Of a DNA stretch of 64,000 nucleotides, positions 42,043 to 51,454 are shown one piece after another. The stretch covers positions 1 through 64,000 of the forward strand of contig JASMLR010000001.1 of assembly GCA_030748575.1 (NCBI GenBank), given 5' to 3'. A model generated the notes under the pieces. It saw only the letters and a list, made by a program, of their open reading frames with translations, searched no databases and was not told where the DNA came from. Each line of letters starts with the position of its first letter. Within the stretch, counting starts at the first letter, position 1. Position numbers and translations under genes: made by a program. Source of the stretch: Phycisphaerales bacterium (GTDB lineage: Bacteria; Planctomycetota; Phycisphaerae; Phycisphaerales; SM1A02).

Positions 42043-44145
42043 TCATGTGGCAGAAGGTGTATCCAGCCCCAGACTTGCTCGCAACGCTTCGATGTCCACC
42101 TGTTCGCCGATGACGATGACCTTGTCACCTCGTTCAATGACCGTCCGTCCGGTCGGAATGATGCGGTCGCGGCCTCGGTAGACGAGCGCAACGAGGATAC
42201 CGTCCGGCAGTTGCAGTGACGCGATAGATCGTCCGATCCAGGTTCCCGTGAGTTGCCTCGGGTCGACCGTGAGGGTCAGGCTGAAGTCACTTCGAAGCAA
42301 CGCAGCCTTGAGTTCTGCCGGGCCCTCGGCCTGCAGCCAGCGTGACATGAACCCATCCTGGTCGACCGCGCCGGCGAGGCTCGCAAGCAGTCGCAGATGC
42401 TGGGCCGGGTCTTCTTCGGGGCTGGCCATGAAGAAGAGGGCCTGCACCCTCTGGCTGGTCGCGGCCCCAGGAACACTGGAGCCGACATCCAAGGTCAGGC
42501 CCTCTCGACATCGAACGAGCACGAGATAGGACCTCGTCAACCCTTCAAGGCGAAGGTGGGGCAGCGCGACGCCTCCAGTGACAGGGGTCGCACCAACCTG
42601 CGTGCCTTCGAGGAATCCTGCCTGGAAGTGATCAAGAGATCGCCCCGTATCGGCCGCCAGCGCCTCAGACACGAGGGACGCCAGATGCTCGAAGCTGGAG
42701 CCGGTGTCGGATTCAATCACGCGGGCCGCGGCGATGATCTCTTCAAACGGGTCGGCGGCGCGAAGCCCCTTTTCCTTGATGATCCCGCGAAGTTCGCGGT
42801 CGAGCGGGTCGAACCGATTCTCGCCCAGTCTGGCAAAGACGTGATAGATGGCGCCGTACCGCCTGACTCTGCCGGTGGCGTAGAAGCGGAACCACAACGC
42901 GGAGGCGACGATGAGCCCCAGCGCAAAGACGATTGGAACCCATCCGAGCAGACCGACGGCGACGACACAAAGCACCATTCCGATGATCGGAACCCAGGGA
43001 TACAGCGGTGTTCGGAATCCGGGATCGTAGGAGTCCAGCCGGCTCGATCGCATGATGATGACGGCAGCACACAGCGATCCGAACAGGAGGAGTTTGAGTG
43101 TGCCCGCGTATTTGGCGATGACAAAGGGATCGAGAACCAGTACTTCCAGAATGATGAGCGCCACGGTCACCGTGATGGCCGGGAGCGGCGTGCCAAATCT
43201 GCCGAGCCTTCGGAACACTGCAGGGAAGATGTGGTCCCGGCCCATCGCAAGCGGATACCGGGAAGCGCTCAGCACGCCGGCGTTGGCAACGGCCAGAAAG
43301 GAGGCGATCGCGGCGAGTGTGATCACCAGCCGTCCCGTGTCGTTGGAGAAGGCCTCTGCCGCGAGTGCTGCGGGTGTATAGGTGGCAGCGAGTTCGTCGC
43401 TCGGGATCGTCCCGATCATCACAGCGAGGCCGGCCATGTAGATCAGGATGGCCGCGGCGAGCGCCAGCAGGATGCCGCGTGGAATGTTTCGCTCTGGGTT
43501 GCGGACCTCTTCAGCGACGCTGACGACCTTGGTGAGTCCCATGTACGAAATGAGGACAACACCAACCATCGAGGCGACCGCCCATTCATCCGTCGGCCAG
43601 AACTCCGTGAACCGGTTCGATTCGACGGACCATGACCCTTGTCCGATGAACCAGGCGAGCACCGCGAGGACGCCCAGGACCAGCAGGGACTGCATGTGCG
43701 AGGCCTTGCCGGCTCCGAGAAGATTCACGCCACCGAACAGAACCGCGAGGGCCGCGGCGACCAGACCGACGGGGGGGTCGTCCAGATACAGCCCCAGATA
43801 GAACCCGACACCCACCAACGCGAACGCAGTCTTGAGTGTCAGGGTGATCCAGGTGCCCAGGCCAGCGATGGTGCCCGCGAGTGGACCGAAGGCGCGATCG
43901 ACGTAGAAGTAGAAGCCACCGGCCTTCGGCATCGCGGTCGCCAATTCAGACATGCAGAGCAGCGGAGGGAGCGTCACCAGGCCCGCGACCAGATAGGCGA
44001 CGAGGATGGCCGGGCCAATCCGTTCGAAGGCGATTCCGGGAAGGAGAAAGAGCCCGCCGCTGATGGTGGTCCCCAGTGCGATGGCGAATACGCCGAACAG
44101 GGAGATGTCCTTGCGGAGTGCGGGTTGTCCTGAGGGGTTCGCCAT
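42043..44145 (-). CDS. APC-family transporter fused to EIIA-like and TrkA_C-like domains
   Basis: A 700-residue protein. Residues about 10-430 are an APC-superfamily permease with twelve hydrophobic helices (SLFGVFAIALGTTISGGLFL, SELATAMPKAGGFYFYVDRA). About 455-610 resembles a PTS EIIA type-2 (nitrogen-regulatory) domain, with the expected phospho-histidine neighbourhood at GVALPHLRLEGL. About 620-695 is a TrkA_C-like ligand domain (SLQLPDGILVALVYRGRDRI, then VIERGDKVIVIGE). This combination is known in cation/amino-acid transporters whose soluble part senses a nucleotide or phosphorylation state. Substrate uncertain. Confidence 0.85.
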   Translation of the reverse strand: MANPSGQPALRKDISLFGVFAIALGTTISGGLFLLPGIAFERIGPAILVAYLVAGLVTLPPLLCMSELATAMPKAGGFYFYVDRAFGPLAGTIAGLGTWITLTLKTAFALVGVGFYLGLYLDDPPVGLVAAALAVLFGGVNLLGAGKASHMQSLLVLGVLAVLAWFIGQGSWSVESNRFTEFWPTDEWAVASMVGVVLISYMGLTKVVSVAEEVRNPERNIPRGILLALAAAILIYMAGLAVMIGTIPSDELAATYTPAALAAEAFSNDTGRLVITLAAIASFLAVANAGVLSASRYPLAMGRDHIFPAVFRRLGRFGTPLPAITVTVALIILEVLVLDPFVIAKYAGTLKLLLFGSLCAAVIIMRSSRLDSYDPGFRTPLYPWVPIIGMVLCVVAVGLLGWVPIVFALGLIVASALWFRFYATGRVRRYGAIYHVFARLGENRFDPLDRELRGIIKEKGLRAADPFEEIIAAARVIESDTGSSFEHLASLVSEALAADTGRSLDHFQAGFLEGTQVGATPVTGGVALPHLRLEGLTRSYLVLVRCREGLTLDVGSSVPGAATSQRVQALFFMASPEEDPAQHLRLLASLAGAVDQDGFMSRWLQAEGPAELKAALLRSDFSLTLTVDPRQLTGTWIGRSIASLQLPDGILVALVYRGRDRIIPTGRTVIERGDKVIVIGEQVDIEALRASLGLDTPSAT

Positions 44146-44262
44146 CGTCGCTCGTGCCGCCCCGACCTCGCACTGGATGGCGGAGTCGATTGTAGTCGGC
44201 CCGCAGCACGCGAGTGACCGTCATCCGCCATCTATACTGCCGCTGCTTGAAGGAGAGGCACT

Positions 44263-45951
44263 GTGAGTCACGACTGGTTTGAGCAGCATAGAGCGACCTT
44301 GGATGGTGCCCTGACGGCGAGTGAGACGCGGGGGTACTGGTCCGCCTACCCGGAAGTGCCCAGTGGCAAGATCTACGGCGAGACGGCCCGAGACGATGGT
44401 CTGGCAGCGTGGAAGTCTCGGCTCGGCAAGCAGTTCGAGATTGCGCAGCCTGGCGTGTCCGGGTGGGTGAGCGGTGAAACTTCGCCGTACGGCATTGAGA
44501 CAGGCGTGTCCTATCCACAGGTCGACCTCGACCAACTGCTCCCCGCGGCTGCCGCCGCAGGCGCTCGGTGGGGAGCGGCAGACATCGAAACGCGAACGGG
44601 CGTCTGCCTCGAAGCGCTGCACCGACTCAACCGCAGGTCGTTTGAGATGGCGTTTGCAGTCATGCACACGACCGGCCAGGGCTTCATGATGGCCTTTCAG
44701 GCAGGCGGTCCGCATGCCCAGGACCGCGGACTGGAAGCCGTTGCGTATGGATATCGCGAGATGACCCGCTGTCCGTCGACGGCGACGTGGACGAAACGCG
44801 TGTCCAAAACGGACAGCATCACGCTCGAGAAGACATGGCGGGTGGTGCCGCGTGGCGTTGCGGTGACGATCGGCTGCTCGACCTTCCCGACGTGGAACGG
44901 CTATCCGGGAATTTTTGCGAGCCTCGTCACGGGCAACGCCGTCATCGTCAAGCCACACCCCGGCGCCGTGCTTCCACTGGCGTTGACGGTGGAAGTCATT
45001 CGAGACGTGCTTTCTGAGGCAGGGTTTGATCCCAACGTCGTGACGCTCGCCTGCGACACCGTCGATGCGCCGGTCGCTCAGGATCTTGTGATTCGGCCCG
45101 AAGTCGGTATCGTCGACTTTACCGGGGGCAATGCGTTTGGCGACTGGATCGAAGCCAACGCCACCCAGGCGCGGGTGTACACCGAGAAGGCTGGCGTGAA
45201 TTCCATCGTGCTCGACGGGACCGATGACCTTCGCGCGACGACCGGCAATATCGCGTTCTCCCTCTGCCTGTACTCAGGACAAATGTGCACATCGCCGCAG
45301 AACATCTACATTCCCGAGGGGGGCATTGAGACGCCGGACGGAAACCTCTCCTTTGATGAGGCCGTCGCCGCTGTCGTCAAGGCAGTGGACTGGTTCCTGT
45401 CGGACCCCGCCCGGGCCGCAGAAGTATCGGGCGCGGTGCAGTCGCCGGACACGCTGGAACGCGTCGAGCGTGCGTCGAAGCGGGGCACCGTTGTGCGCGA
45501 GTCGACACCCGTTGCCAACGAACGCTTCCCGAAGGCCAGGACGGCAACGCCCCTCATCGTCCAGGTCGATGCGGCTGATACGGACGTGTACCAGTGCGAG
45601 TCGTTCGGGCCAATCGTGTACGTCGTTCGAACGGCAGACACGCAGCAGTCGATCGACCTGGCCGCGTCGACCGCACGCCAGAAGGGCGGACTCACGGCCG
45701 CCGTCTGGAGCACGTCCAGCGACACGCTGCAGACCGCGGTGGACGCGTTGACGATGGCCGGAGTTGCGACCTCCTGCAATCTCGCCGGCCAGATCTGGGT
45801 CAACCAGTCGGCGGCATTCAGCGACTACCACGTTTCGGGCGCGAACCCGGCTGGAAACGCAACGCTCTGCGATGCAGCCTTCGTCGCTGACCGGTTCAGG
45901 TTTGTCGCGAACCGTGTGCCGGTTCCTGCGGCGATCGAGGCGGCGACCTGA
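44263..45951 (+). CDS. paaN: PaaN-type aldehyde dehydrogenase of phenylacetate degradation
   Basis: A 562-residue protein of the PaaN class of aldehyde dehydrogenases. Catalytic Cys in YSGQMCTSPQNIY; NAD-binding region around VTIGCSTFPTWNGYPGIFAS and FTGGNAFGDWIEANA. Unlike E. coli PaaZ there is no C-terminal MaoC-like hydratase domain, so this would act as the dehydrogenase part of ring opening or aldehyde oxidation only. GGAGAGG precedes the GTG/ATG start region. It is 10 kb from the main paa cluster but on the same DNA. Confidence 0.85.
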   Translation: MSHDWFEQHRATLDGALTASETRGYWSAYPEVPSGKIYGETARDDGLAAWKSRLGKQFEIAQPGVSGWVSGETSPYGIETGVSYPQVDLDQLLPAAAAAGARWGAADIETRTGVCLEALHRLNRRSFEMAFAVMHTTGQGFMMAFQAGGPHAQDRGLEAVAYGYREMTRCPSTATWTKRVSKTDSITLEKTWRVVPRGVAVTIGCSTFPTWNGYPGIFASLVTGNAVIVKPHPGAVLPLALTVEVIRDVLSEAGFDPNVVTLACDTVDAPVAQDLVIRPEVGIVDFTGGNAFGDWIEANATQARVYTEKAGVNSIVLDGTDDLRATTGNIAFSLCLYSGQMCTSPQNIYIPEGGIETPDGNLSFDEAVAAVVKAVDWFLSDPARAAEVSGAVQSPDTLERVERASKRGTVVRESTPVANERFPKARTATPLIVQVDAADTDVYQCESFGPIVYVVRTADTQQSIDLAASTARQKGGLTAAVWSTSSDTLQTAVDALTMAGVATSCNLAGQIWVNQSAAFSDYHVSGANPAGNATLCDAAFVADRFRFVANRVPVPAAIEAAT

Positions 45952-46010
45952 GCGGGATCGCCTGCTATGGTGTCTGCACCCGGGTGAACGACCGGGAGGG
46001 GAGCAGGCCA

Positions 46011-47789
46011 ATGTGCTGCAGTGTGTTTCGGATGTGGTCGAGGGTGAGCTGGCTGGTACTCGTTCTCTGCAGCTACGCGGCTGCGGGGACCTCCATCGAC
46101 CAGTCGCTCCTCCTGGTTCAGACGCCCGATGGGCACGGGTCCGGGTTCCTGTTCGGAGACGCCCGCACGGTCGTGACGAATCGACACGTGGTTGAGGGCA
46201 TGGCCGTCGGCGACCGTGTCGATCTTCATCCAGTCGTGGTGGAGCAGTCAGGGTGGTCTGATCTCGGCAGCCCCAGTGAGGGCAGGATTCGATACATCCA
46301 CCCATCACTGGATCTGGCGGTTCTTGAAGTCTCTGGGGTCGCCCCGGGGAACCCCATGGAGGTGCGAGCCTCGGTATCGTCGAAGTTTCTGCCGCGGGGT
46401 GAGGCCGTGCTCGCGCACGGCTTCCCGAGCCTCGGCAGCCCCATGATGTCTCGGGGCATCATCTGCGGGCACTGGAGAGATCCCACATCCGGAGCGAGGT
46501 TCTACCTCACCGATGCGGCGCTCGCAGAGGGTTCGTCCGGCGGCCCGGTCACCGACACCGCGGGCCGGCTGGTCGGTATTGCCGTGGCCGTCTACGACGT
46601 GCCCGAGGAGGTCGGGTACGAGTGGGGCTTTGTGATTCCAGCCTCTGTTCTGTCTGCAGTGTTTCCTCGCGGTACGGGCATCGGCGGCCTTCCGAAACCT
46701 CTGGACGTCGATGCCCTCATACGCTCCTTCCGGGATGCGCGGGTTCTGTCGACTCGATACGACCGTGGTCGCGACGCCATCGATCGCATCGGGGCCGAGT
46801 CGCCCACCCTCGAAACCTACTTCGAAGCGCTGGATCGGTATGTGCGTGGGATTGAGCGGCACATGCGGATTGAGCGGCCGGAAGATGCAGGGAAGCTGAT
46901 CGAGTTCAACCTGCATGTTGCTTCGTCCGCTGCTGCTCGAGCGATCACGTTGATCATCCGGGATGACCTTCCCGACGGCGACGTGGATCGATTCACTGCG
47001 ATGACCGAGGCGTTGGATGGAGTGCTCGTGGAGGCGACCCTGCGGGAGTGGACCCGGATCGGTCATGGCGATACGGATCGTGTGATGACGGCCATGGTGT
47101 CAATGATGGATGTCATCTCCACGACCGCCGACAAGGCGGCGCGGGAGGCGAAGAAGGCCTGCGAAATTCTGAGCGGCCTTGGTGCCGCCGCTGATCCCAT
47201 CGAATTGCGGTCCCGCAGTTTCGTCGACTTTCCGGACCAGCTCAGCACCATGATCATGGGGTCAGTCCTGATTCAGCGGACGCGTGTAGCGCTGGCCGAT
47301 CTTCCAAGCATGGCAGACATGCAAGCGGAACTCCCCAGCCGGCACTACAACACGCTGACGCGGATTGTGCGGACCATGGAGGCGGCGATTGCGCGGTGGG
47401 AGGAACTGGACGCGGACTGCCGGATGCTGTGCGCCATATGGACTTCGGAAGTGGATGGAGGATCCCCAGATGAGTATCGGGTCTGGCTCCGTTCTGTGGG
47501 GTTGGATGTGGCGGGCAGTGACGTCTTCATCATGCAACCGGGCGAGACTCGCACGCTCGGGTGGGATGTGAATCCGGGGATCGGCCAACTGTCGGTTCTG
47601 GCGACCTCAGATGGGGCGGACATTGATCTGGTCCTGCGGGATCCTGACGGATTGGAAGCGGATCGGGACGAAGCACTCGACCACTGGCCAGTCGTGTCGG
47701 TGGAGCGGCCAAGGGCTGGCGAGTGGTCCATCGACCTCATCAATGCCACCAGCGGCGTGGTTGAGGTTGAGATGGAGATCTGGGAGTAG
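46011..47789 (+). CDS. secreted trypsin-like serine protease with C-terminal extension
   Basis: A 592-residue exported protein: signal peptide (about 1-27, ending SYAAAG), then a DegP/trypsin-type protease domain with His in VVTNRHVVEG, Asp in SLDLAVLEV and Ser in EGSSGGPVTD. No PDZ domain follows; residues 230-490 are helical and unrecognised, and the last 100 form a beta domain like bacterial pre-peptidase C-terminal (PPC) modules (MQPGETRTLGWDVNPG, then DIDLVLRDPDG). The start at 46011 follows GGGAGGGGAG. PaaY follows 32 bases later. Confidence 0.85.
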   Translation: MCCSVFRMWSRVSWLVLVLCSYAAAGTSIDQSLLLVQTPDGHGSGFLFGDARTVVTNRHVVEGMAVGDRVDLHPVVVEQSGWSDLGSPSEGRIRYIHPSLDLAVLEVSGVAPGNPMEVRASVSSKFLPRGEAVLAHGFPSLGSPMMSRGIICGHWRDPTSGARFYLTDAALAEGSSGGPVTDTAGRLVGIAVAVYDVPEEVGYEWGFVIPASVLSAVFPRGTGIGGLPKPLDVDALIRSFRDARVLSTRYDRGRDAIDRIGAESPTLETYFEALDRYVRGIERHMRIERPEDAGKLIEFNLHVASSAAARAITLIIRDDLPDGDVDRFTAMTEALDGVLVEATLREWTRIGHGDTDRVMTAMVSMMDVISTTADKAAREAKKACEILSGLGAAADPIELRSRSFVDFPDQLSTMIMGSVLIQRTRVALADLPSMADMQAELPSRHYNTLTRIVRTMEAAIARWEELDADCRMLCAIWTSEVDGGSPDEYRVWLRSVGLDVAGSDVFIMQPGETRTLGWDVNPGIGQLSVLATSDGADIDLVLRDPDGLEADRDEALDHWPVVSVERPRAGEWSIDLINATSGVVEVEMEIWE

Positions 47790-47821
47790 CGGCGCAGGGC
47801 GGAATCGGGGACGATGCCACC

Positions 47822-48427
47822 ATGCCCTGCTATGAATACGAAGGAATCCGCCCCGTCGTGGACCCGGCGGCGTTTGTGCATCCCACGGCCGTGCTGATTG
47901 GCGACGTGATCATCGGACCTCGCTGCCTTGTCGGACCGGCTGCGGTCCTGCGGGGGGACATCGGTCGACTCGAACTGAAGGACGGAAGCAACGTGCAGGA
48001 CACCTGTGTTGTGCATTGCTTTCCGGGAAAGGACGTGGTGGTCCATGAGAACGGCCACGTCGGGCACGGCGCGGTGCTGCACGGCTGCACCATCGGCCGC
48101 AATGCGCTTGTCGGCATGAATGCCGTACTCATGGATGATGTGAGCGTTGGAGAGAACAGCATCGTCGGAGCGCTTTCATTTGTGAAGGAGCGGACGGTCA
48201 TTCCACCCAACACGCTGTGGGCTGGTTCGCCTGCCAGGCAGCTTCGGGAACTTTCGGAGAAGGAAGTCGGCTGGAAGACGCGGGGCACGGAGGTGTACCA
48301 GCATCTGGCTGACCGGCACCTGACCACCGAGTTGGAGGTGGATCCGCTCTCCAGTGCCGATGGTGATCGCCTCTCCCAACGCGTGCCGGATGTGATGTAC
48401 GAGACCAAGCGCACGTCCCGCGACTGA
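47822..48427 (+). CDS. paaY: PaaY-like hexapeptide-repeat protein (gamma carbonic anhydrase family)
   Basis: A 201-residue left-handed beta-helix protein. It starts MPCYEYEGIRPVVDPAAFVH, continues ADVRGD-type as LRGDIGRLEL, and has the metal histidines in VVHCFPG and HVGHGAVLHGC. PaaY acts in phenylacetate degradation as a thioesterase that removes inhibitory CoA esters; the same fold includes CaiE and gamma carbonic anhydrases. Identity with PaaY is judged from the N-terminal pattern and from paaN and the paa cluster nearby. Residues after 165 are unlike E. coli PaaY. Confidence 0.78.
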   Translation: MPCYEYEGIRPVVDPAAFVHPTAVLIGDVIIGPRCLVGPAAVLRGDIGRLELKDGSNVQDTCVVHCFPGKDVVVHENGHVGHGAVLHGCTIGRNALVGMNAVLMDDVSVGENSIVGALSFVKERTVIPPNTLWAGSPARQLRELSEKEVGWKTRGTEVYQHLADRHLTTELEVDPLSSADGDRLSQRVPDVMYETKRTSRD

Positions 48428-48444
48428 CGCGAGTTTGCTGGTCG

Positions 48445-48924
48445 TCAGCCGGACGCGTTCTCGAAGCACCACTTCGGGCCCATCATGGTCCGCCCGGCGA
48501 TGATGACTCCGCGACCGCGTTCCGCGGGCTTCATTGCCTCAAACGGAATGCTCGCCGAGTGCGCGCCGAGTAGCCGAAGGGGCAGGATCGGTTCGATGTG
48601 GAGGTACGTGTCATCGACGGCCGCATTGATGCTGAACCCCATGTTGACGTAGCCGAACGAGAACGACTGGAAGGAGCGTCGCTCGGCTTCTCTTGGCACT
48701 TCCACCGGAGGGAACCCGGCGAGGAGCGGATTCCAGAGCATGCTGAAGGCGGAACCGCCGACGATGACGATCATGACGATCGAAGTGACGCTGATGATGG
48801 CCACGGCCTGCCCCTGCGGCATGAACTGGCCGATCATGACTATGCCGCCGATGAATGCTGCCTCAATGACAAGAAGCATCAGGAAAAACCGCCCGAAGGC
48901 TGGTTGACGCTGCCGATCCGTCAT
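48445..48924 (-). CDS. hypothetical two-helix membrane protein
   Basis: A 159-residue protein with two N-terminal hydrophobic helices (about 12-32 and 40-62) and a C-terminal soluble beta-rich part (SFGYVNMGFSINAAVDDTYL, then HIEPILPLRLLG). The soluble part has the look of a PH-like domain but no family is recognised. Its ATG overlaps the stop of the E3 gene (ATGA), so it is translated with the dehydrogenase complex operon. Confidence 0.65.
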   Translation of the reverse strand: MTDRQRQPAFGRFFLMLLVIEAAFIGGIVMIGQFMPQGQAVAIISVTSIVMIVIVGGSAFSMLWNPLLAGFPPVEVPREAERRSFQSFSFGYVNMGFSINAAVDDTYLHIEPILPLRLLGAHSASIPFEAMKPAERGRGVIIAGRTMMGPKWCFENASG

Positions 48925-50222
48925 GACTGATGCAGCGCCTGCCTCGCGGCTTCAATGAACAGCTCCGACCGCGTCGGGTGCGCGCCTGCCATATCAGCGA
49001 GGTCCTGAATCGTTGCGCCCAGCTCCACCGCCAGCGTGCAGAAGTCCGCGAGTTCGGTCGCGCATGGCCCTACGGCGCCTGCGCCCAGCACGGTCCCCGT
49101 CGAAGGATCCCAGTGCAGGACGGTGAGCCCGGAGGCCTTCATCGTCACGGCGAGCCCGCTGTACGCCCATGGCACTTCGACATGCGCCGCGTCCTGGCAG
49201 ACTTCGCCCGACCAGGCAAGTTGCGGGTTCGAGAACACGACGGTCGGCACCGCCGCCGGTTCCCAGCCTGCAGGAAGTCCGGCGATGACTTCGGCTGCGA
49301 CGCGACCTTGCGTCGCAGCGGCGCCGGCGTCCATGGTTGCGCGGGTGCATGCACCTGCCGCCAGGATCCGGCGCTCGCTGGTGGTGCAGGAGGAATCCAC
49401 CTGCACGCATCCCGCCTCATCCAGAGAAACGCCTGCGGCGGCGAGGTCCAGATCGCTCAAGTCGAGTTGGCCCTGGCGGGCGTCGACGACGAGATCGACC
49501 GGCACGGCCGCGCCCTCCTGCGTCAGCGCCCACCCGGTGTCCCGAGCTCGCACCTCGACCGGTTCTGGGCCACCACAGTCCCATGCAGAGGCCTTTATCA
49601 ACGCCTGCACCAGAGACTGCGGGATGTGTGGCAGTGGGGTGGGCCCGCCGGCAAACAGGGTGGTCTGGCAGCCGAGGGCGGCGCAGATGGAGGCGGACTC
49701 AACGGCCCATGCGGAGTCGCCAAGAACAGCCACCTGGCCGGTCAGGCGGTCAATCGCGTCTGGCAGGTCGGAAGGACGAATACACCCGGCGAGCGGCGTG
49801 GCGTGTGGGCCGCAGCACACGACGGCCCGCTTGAATCGCAGCCGGGAGATGTGCTCACCCGCAATCTGGAGCTCCCGGGGGCTGAGAAACCTGGCCGTGC
49901 CCCGAAGCACTTCGACACCCCGGGCCTTCGCGCCGGCTGCGAGTCCACCTTCAAGCCGTCTGGTGACTCGGTCGAGCCACGCCTTCATGGCGGGGGGATC
50001 AAAGGTCTTGCCGGCCTCGCCCGATTCCGCGTCGATCGCATGGAGGAGCGTCTTGGTAGGAATGCACGTGTTGTGCAGGCAGTCGCCCCCGAGTGTCGGC
50101 CGCGGGTCGACCAGGGTGACGTCTCTGCCCAGCTCCGCCGCCCTGCATGCGCATGCGTGGCCGGCCGGTCCAGCACCGATGACGACGACATCGGCGTCCT
50201 GCGTGAATTCACCGACAACCAT
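48921..50222 (-). CDS. lpdA: dihydrolipoyl dehydrogenase-like flavoprotein (E3)
   Basis: A 433-residue pyridine-nucleotide disulfide oxidoreductase. FAD motif VVVIGAGPAGHACACRAAEL at the N-terminus; redox-active disulfide in GGDCLHNTCIPTK; NAD site near QVAVLGDSAWAVESASI; C-terminal GAHPTRSELFIEA carries the active-site His-Glu pair of the partner subunit. It reoxidises dihydrolipoamide on E2. The ATG at 50222 has GGAG upstream, favoured over an ATG 18 codons earlier. It is the last catalytic gene of the E1-E2-E3 operon. Confidence 0.85.
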   Translation of the reverse strand: MVVGEFTQDADVVVIGAGPAGHACACRAAELGRDVTLVDPRPTLGGDCLHNTCIPTKTLLHAIDAESGEAGKTFDPPAMKAWLDRVTRRLEGGLAAGAKARGVEVLRGTARFLSPRELQIAGEHISRLRFKRAVVCCGPHATPLAGCIRPSDLPDAIDRLTGQVAVLGDSAWAVESASICAALGCQTTLFAGGPTPLPHIPQSLVQALIKASAWDCGGPEPVEVRARDTGWALTQEGAAVPVDLVVDARQGQLDLSDLDLAAAGVSLDEAGCVQVDSSCTTSERRILAAGACTRATMDAGAAATQGRVAAEVIAGLPAGWEPAAVPTVVFSNPQLAWSGEVCQDAAHVEVPWAYSGLAVTMKASGLTVLHWDPSTGTVLGAGAVGPCATELADFCTLAVELGATIQDLADMAGAHPTRSELFIEAARQALHQS

Positions 50223-50291
50223 GGTGGCTCCAATAGTAACGATGGCCCGCCGGCGAGCGGCGAGCCATCGGTTCATGGTTCCCTGGCAGTG

Positions 50292-51395
50292 CTACTCGGG
50301 AGATTGATAGGAAGCCAGTGTGGCCTCAAGTTCACCCCTTGAGTGCTCTTCGGCGGCTGCGACCGCCTTGGTCTGGATCGCGATGGCCTTGTCCTTGTCA
50401 CCCATCTCCCAATAGACCCTCGCGACGGTGTCGAGGATGGAGGCATCACTGTTGTCGGTCAGCTCATCGGCCCGCTGAGCCGCTTCGAGCGCGAAGTCGA
50501 GATCTCGCCGGGCGACGGTCTTGTCGGTGGCCACATGCCAGGCGAGATAGTTGAGCATGCTTGCGTCGTCCCAGCCCTTCTTCATGATCTCGCGGCCGAC
50601 CTCATAGGCTTCCGCGGCCGTGGAGGCATCGGCGAGGAAGAACTCAAACTGCATCATCTGCACGTTGAGATTGCCGGGGAACTCGGCAGCCGCTTCGGCG
50701 ATGGCTGCCGCGGCGGCCTCTCGGTCGCCCGCGCGTTCGGCAAGAATGATGCGCTGCATCAGTGCGCGGCCTTTCTCGTCGAAACGCCGCTCTTCGTCGA
50801 ACTCCGCCTTGGCAGCGGCGAGGTCCCAGGTGCCGGCCTTGTACTTCTCCAGGACCGAGTCGAGGGCTGCCGGGTGTCCGATCCACTGAATGATGCCATC
50901 GGTGCCGACCAGGAAGGCAGTCGGGATTCCGCGTTGCCCTGCAGCGGTCATCCAATGTTCCGCCATCCAGCCTTCATCATCGATCGCGACCGTATACGCC
51001 ATGGCATCGCCCTGGTCAGCGACAAAATCGCCAACCTTCTTCTCGCGAGCCGCCTGCGTTTTTTCCCGTTGCCAGACAGCCGTACTGACCATCTGAACAT
51101 CCTTGTCGGCCCACGTCTTCTGCATGGCGGCGAGATGTGGAATCTGGGCGAGGCAGGGCCCGCACCACGTGGCCCAGAACTCCATGACATACGTCTTGCC
51201 GGGCTCGAAGGACTTCACGGGAGTCCCCTTGAAGTACTTGGCAACTTTCACCGCCGGCGCCTTGTCGCCAATCGAGATCGGCGCGATCTTCGGCGCCGCC
51301 TCAGCGGCGGGGTGCTCGCCCGGATGCTCCTGAGCGAACGCGACAGTGGCCATCGCACAGGACAAGGCCGCAGTGAGAAGCATGGATCGGTTCAT
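50292..51395 (-). CDS. secreted TlpA-like thioredoxin with helical repeats
   Basis: A 367-residue exported protein: signal peptide (1-21, AFAQE), a TlpA/ResA-like thioredoxin domain (about 45-190) with WATWCGPCLAQIP (active CxxC) and cis-Pro region GIPTAFLVG, and a C-terminal 160 residues of TPR-like helices. TlpA proteins reduce or isomerise disulfides in the periplasm. It lies between the E2 and E3 genes of a cytoplasmic complex, an odd place for a periplasmic protein. AAGGAAG precedes the ATG. Confidence 0.88.
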   Translation of the reverse strand: MNRSMLLTAALSCAMATVAFAQEHPGEHPAAEAAPKIAPISIGDKAPAVKVAKYFKGTPVKSFEPGKTYVMEFWATWCGPCLAQIPHLAAMQKTWADKDVQMVSTAVWQREKTQAAREKKVGDFVADQGDAMAYTVAIDDEGWMAEHWMTAAGQRGIPTAFLVGTDGIIQWIGHPAALDSVLEKYKAGTWDLAAAKAEFDEERRFDEKGRALMQRIILAERAGDREAAAAAIAEAAAEFPGNLNVQMMQFEFFLADASTAAEAYEVGREIMKKGWDDASMLNYLAWHVATDKTVARRDLDFALEAAQRADELTDNSDASILDTVARVYWEMGDKDKAIAIQTKAVAAAEEHSRGELEATLASYQSPE

Positions 51396-51454
51396 GGTCT
51401 TCCTTTCAGATTTCCGGATGTGGCATCCGGCACGATATCACCCGCCTGGCATCG

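Noticed and set aside
42397-43635. A 412-codon open frame on the plus strand opposite the APC transporter
   Set aside because: Charged, low-complexity product without domains; the minus-strand gene is a clear transporter.
48930-50342. Long plus-strand frames opposite the E3 gene
   Set aside because: They mirror the flavoprotein gene and lack ribosome sites or recognisable domains.
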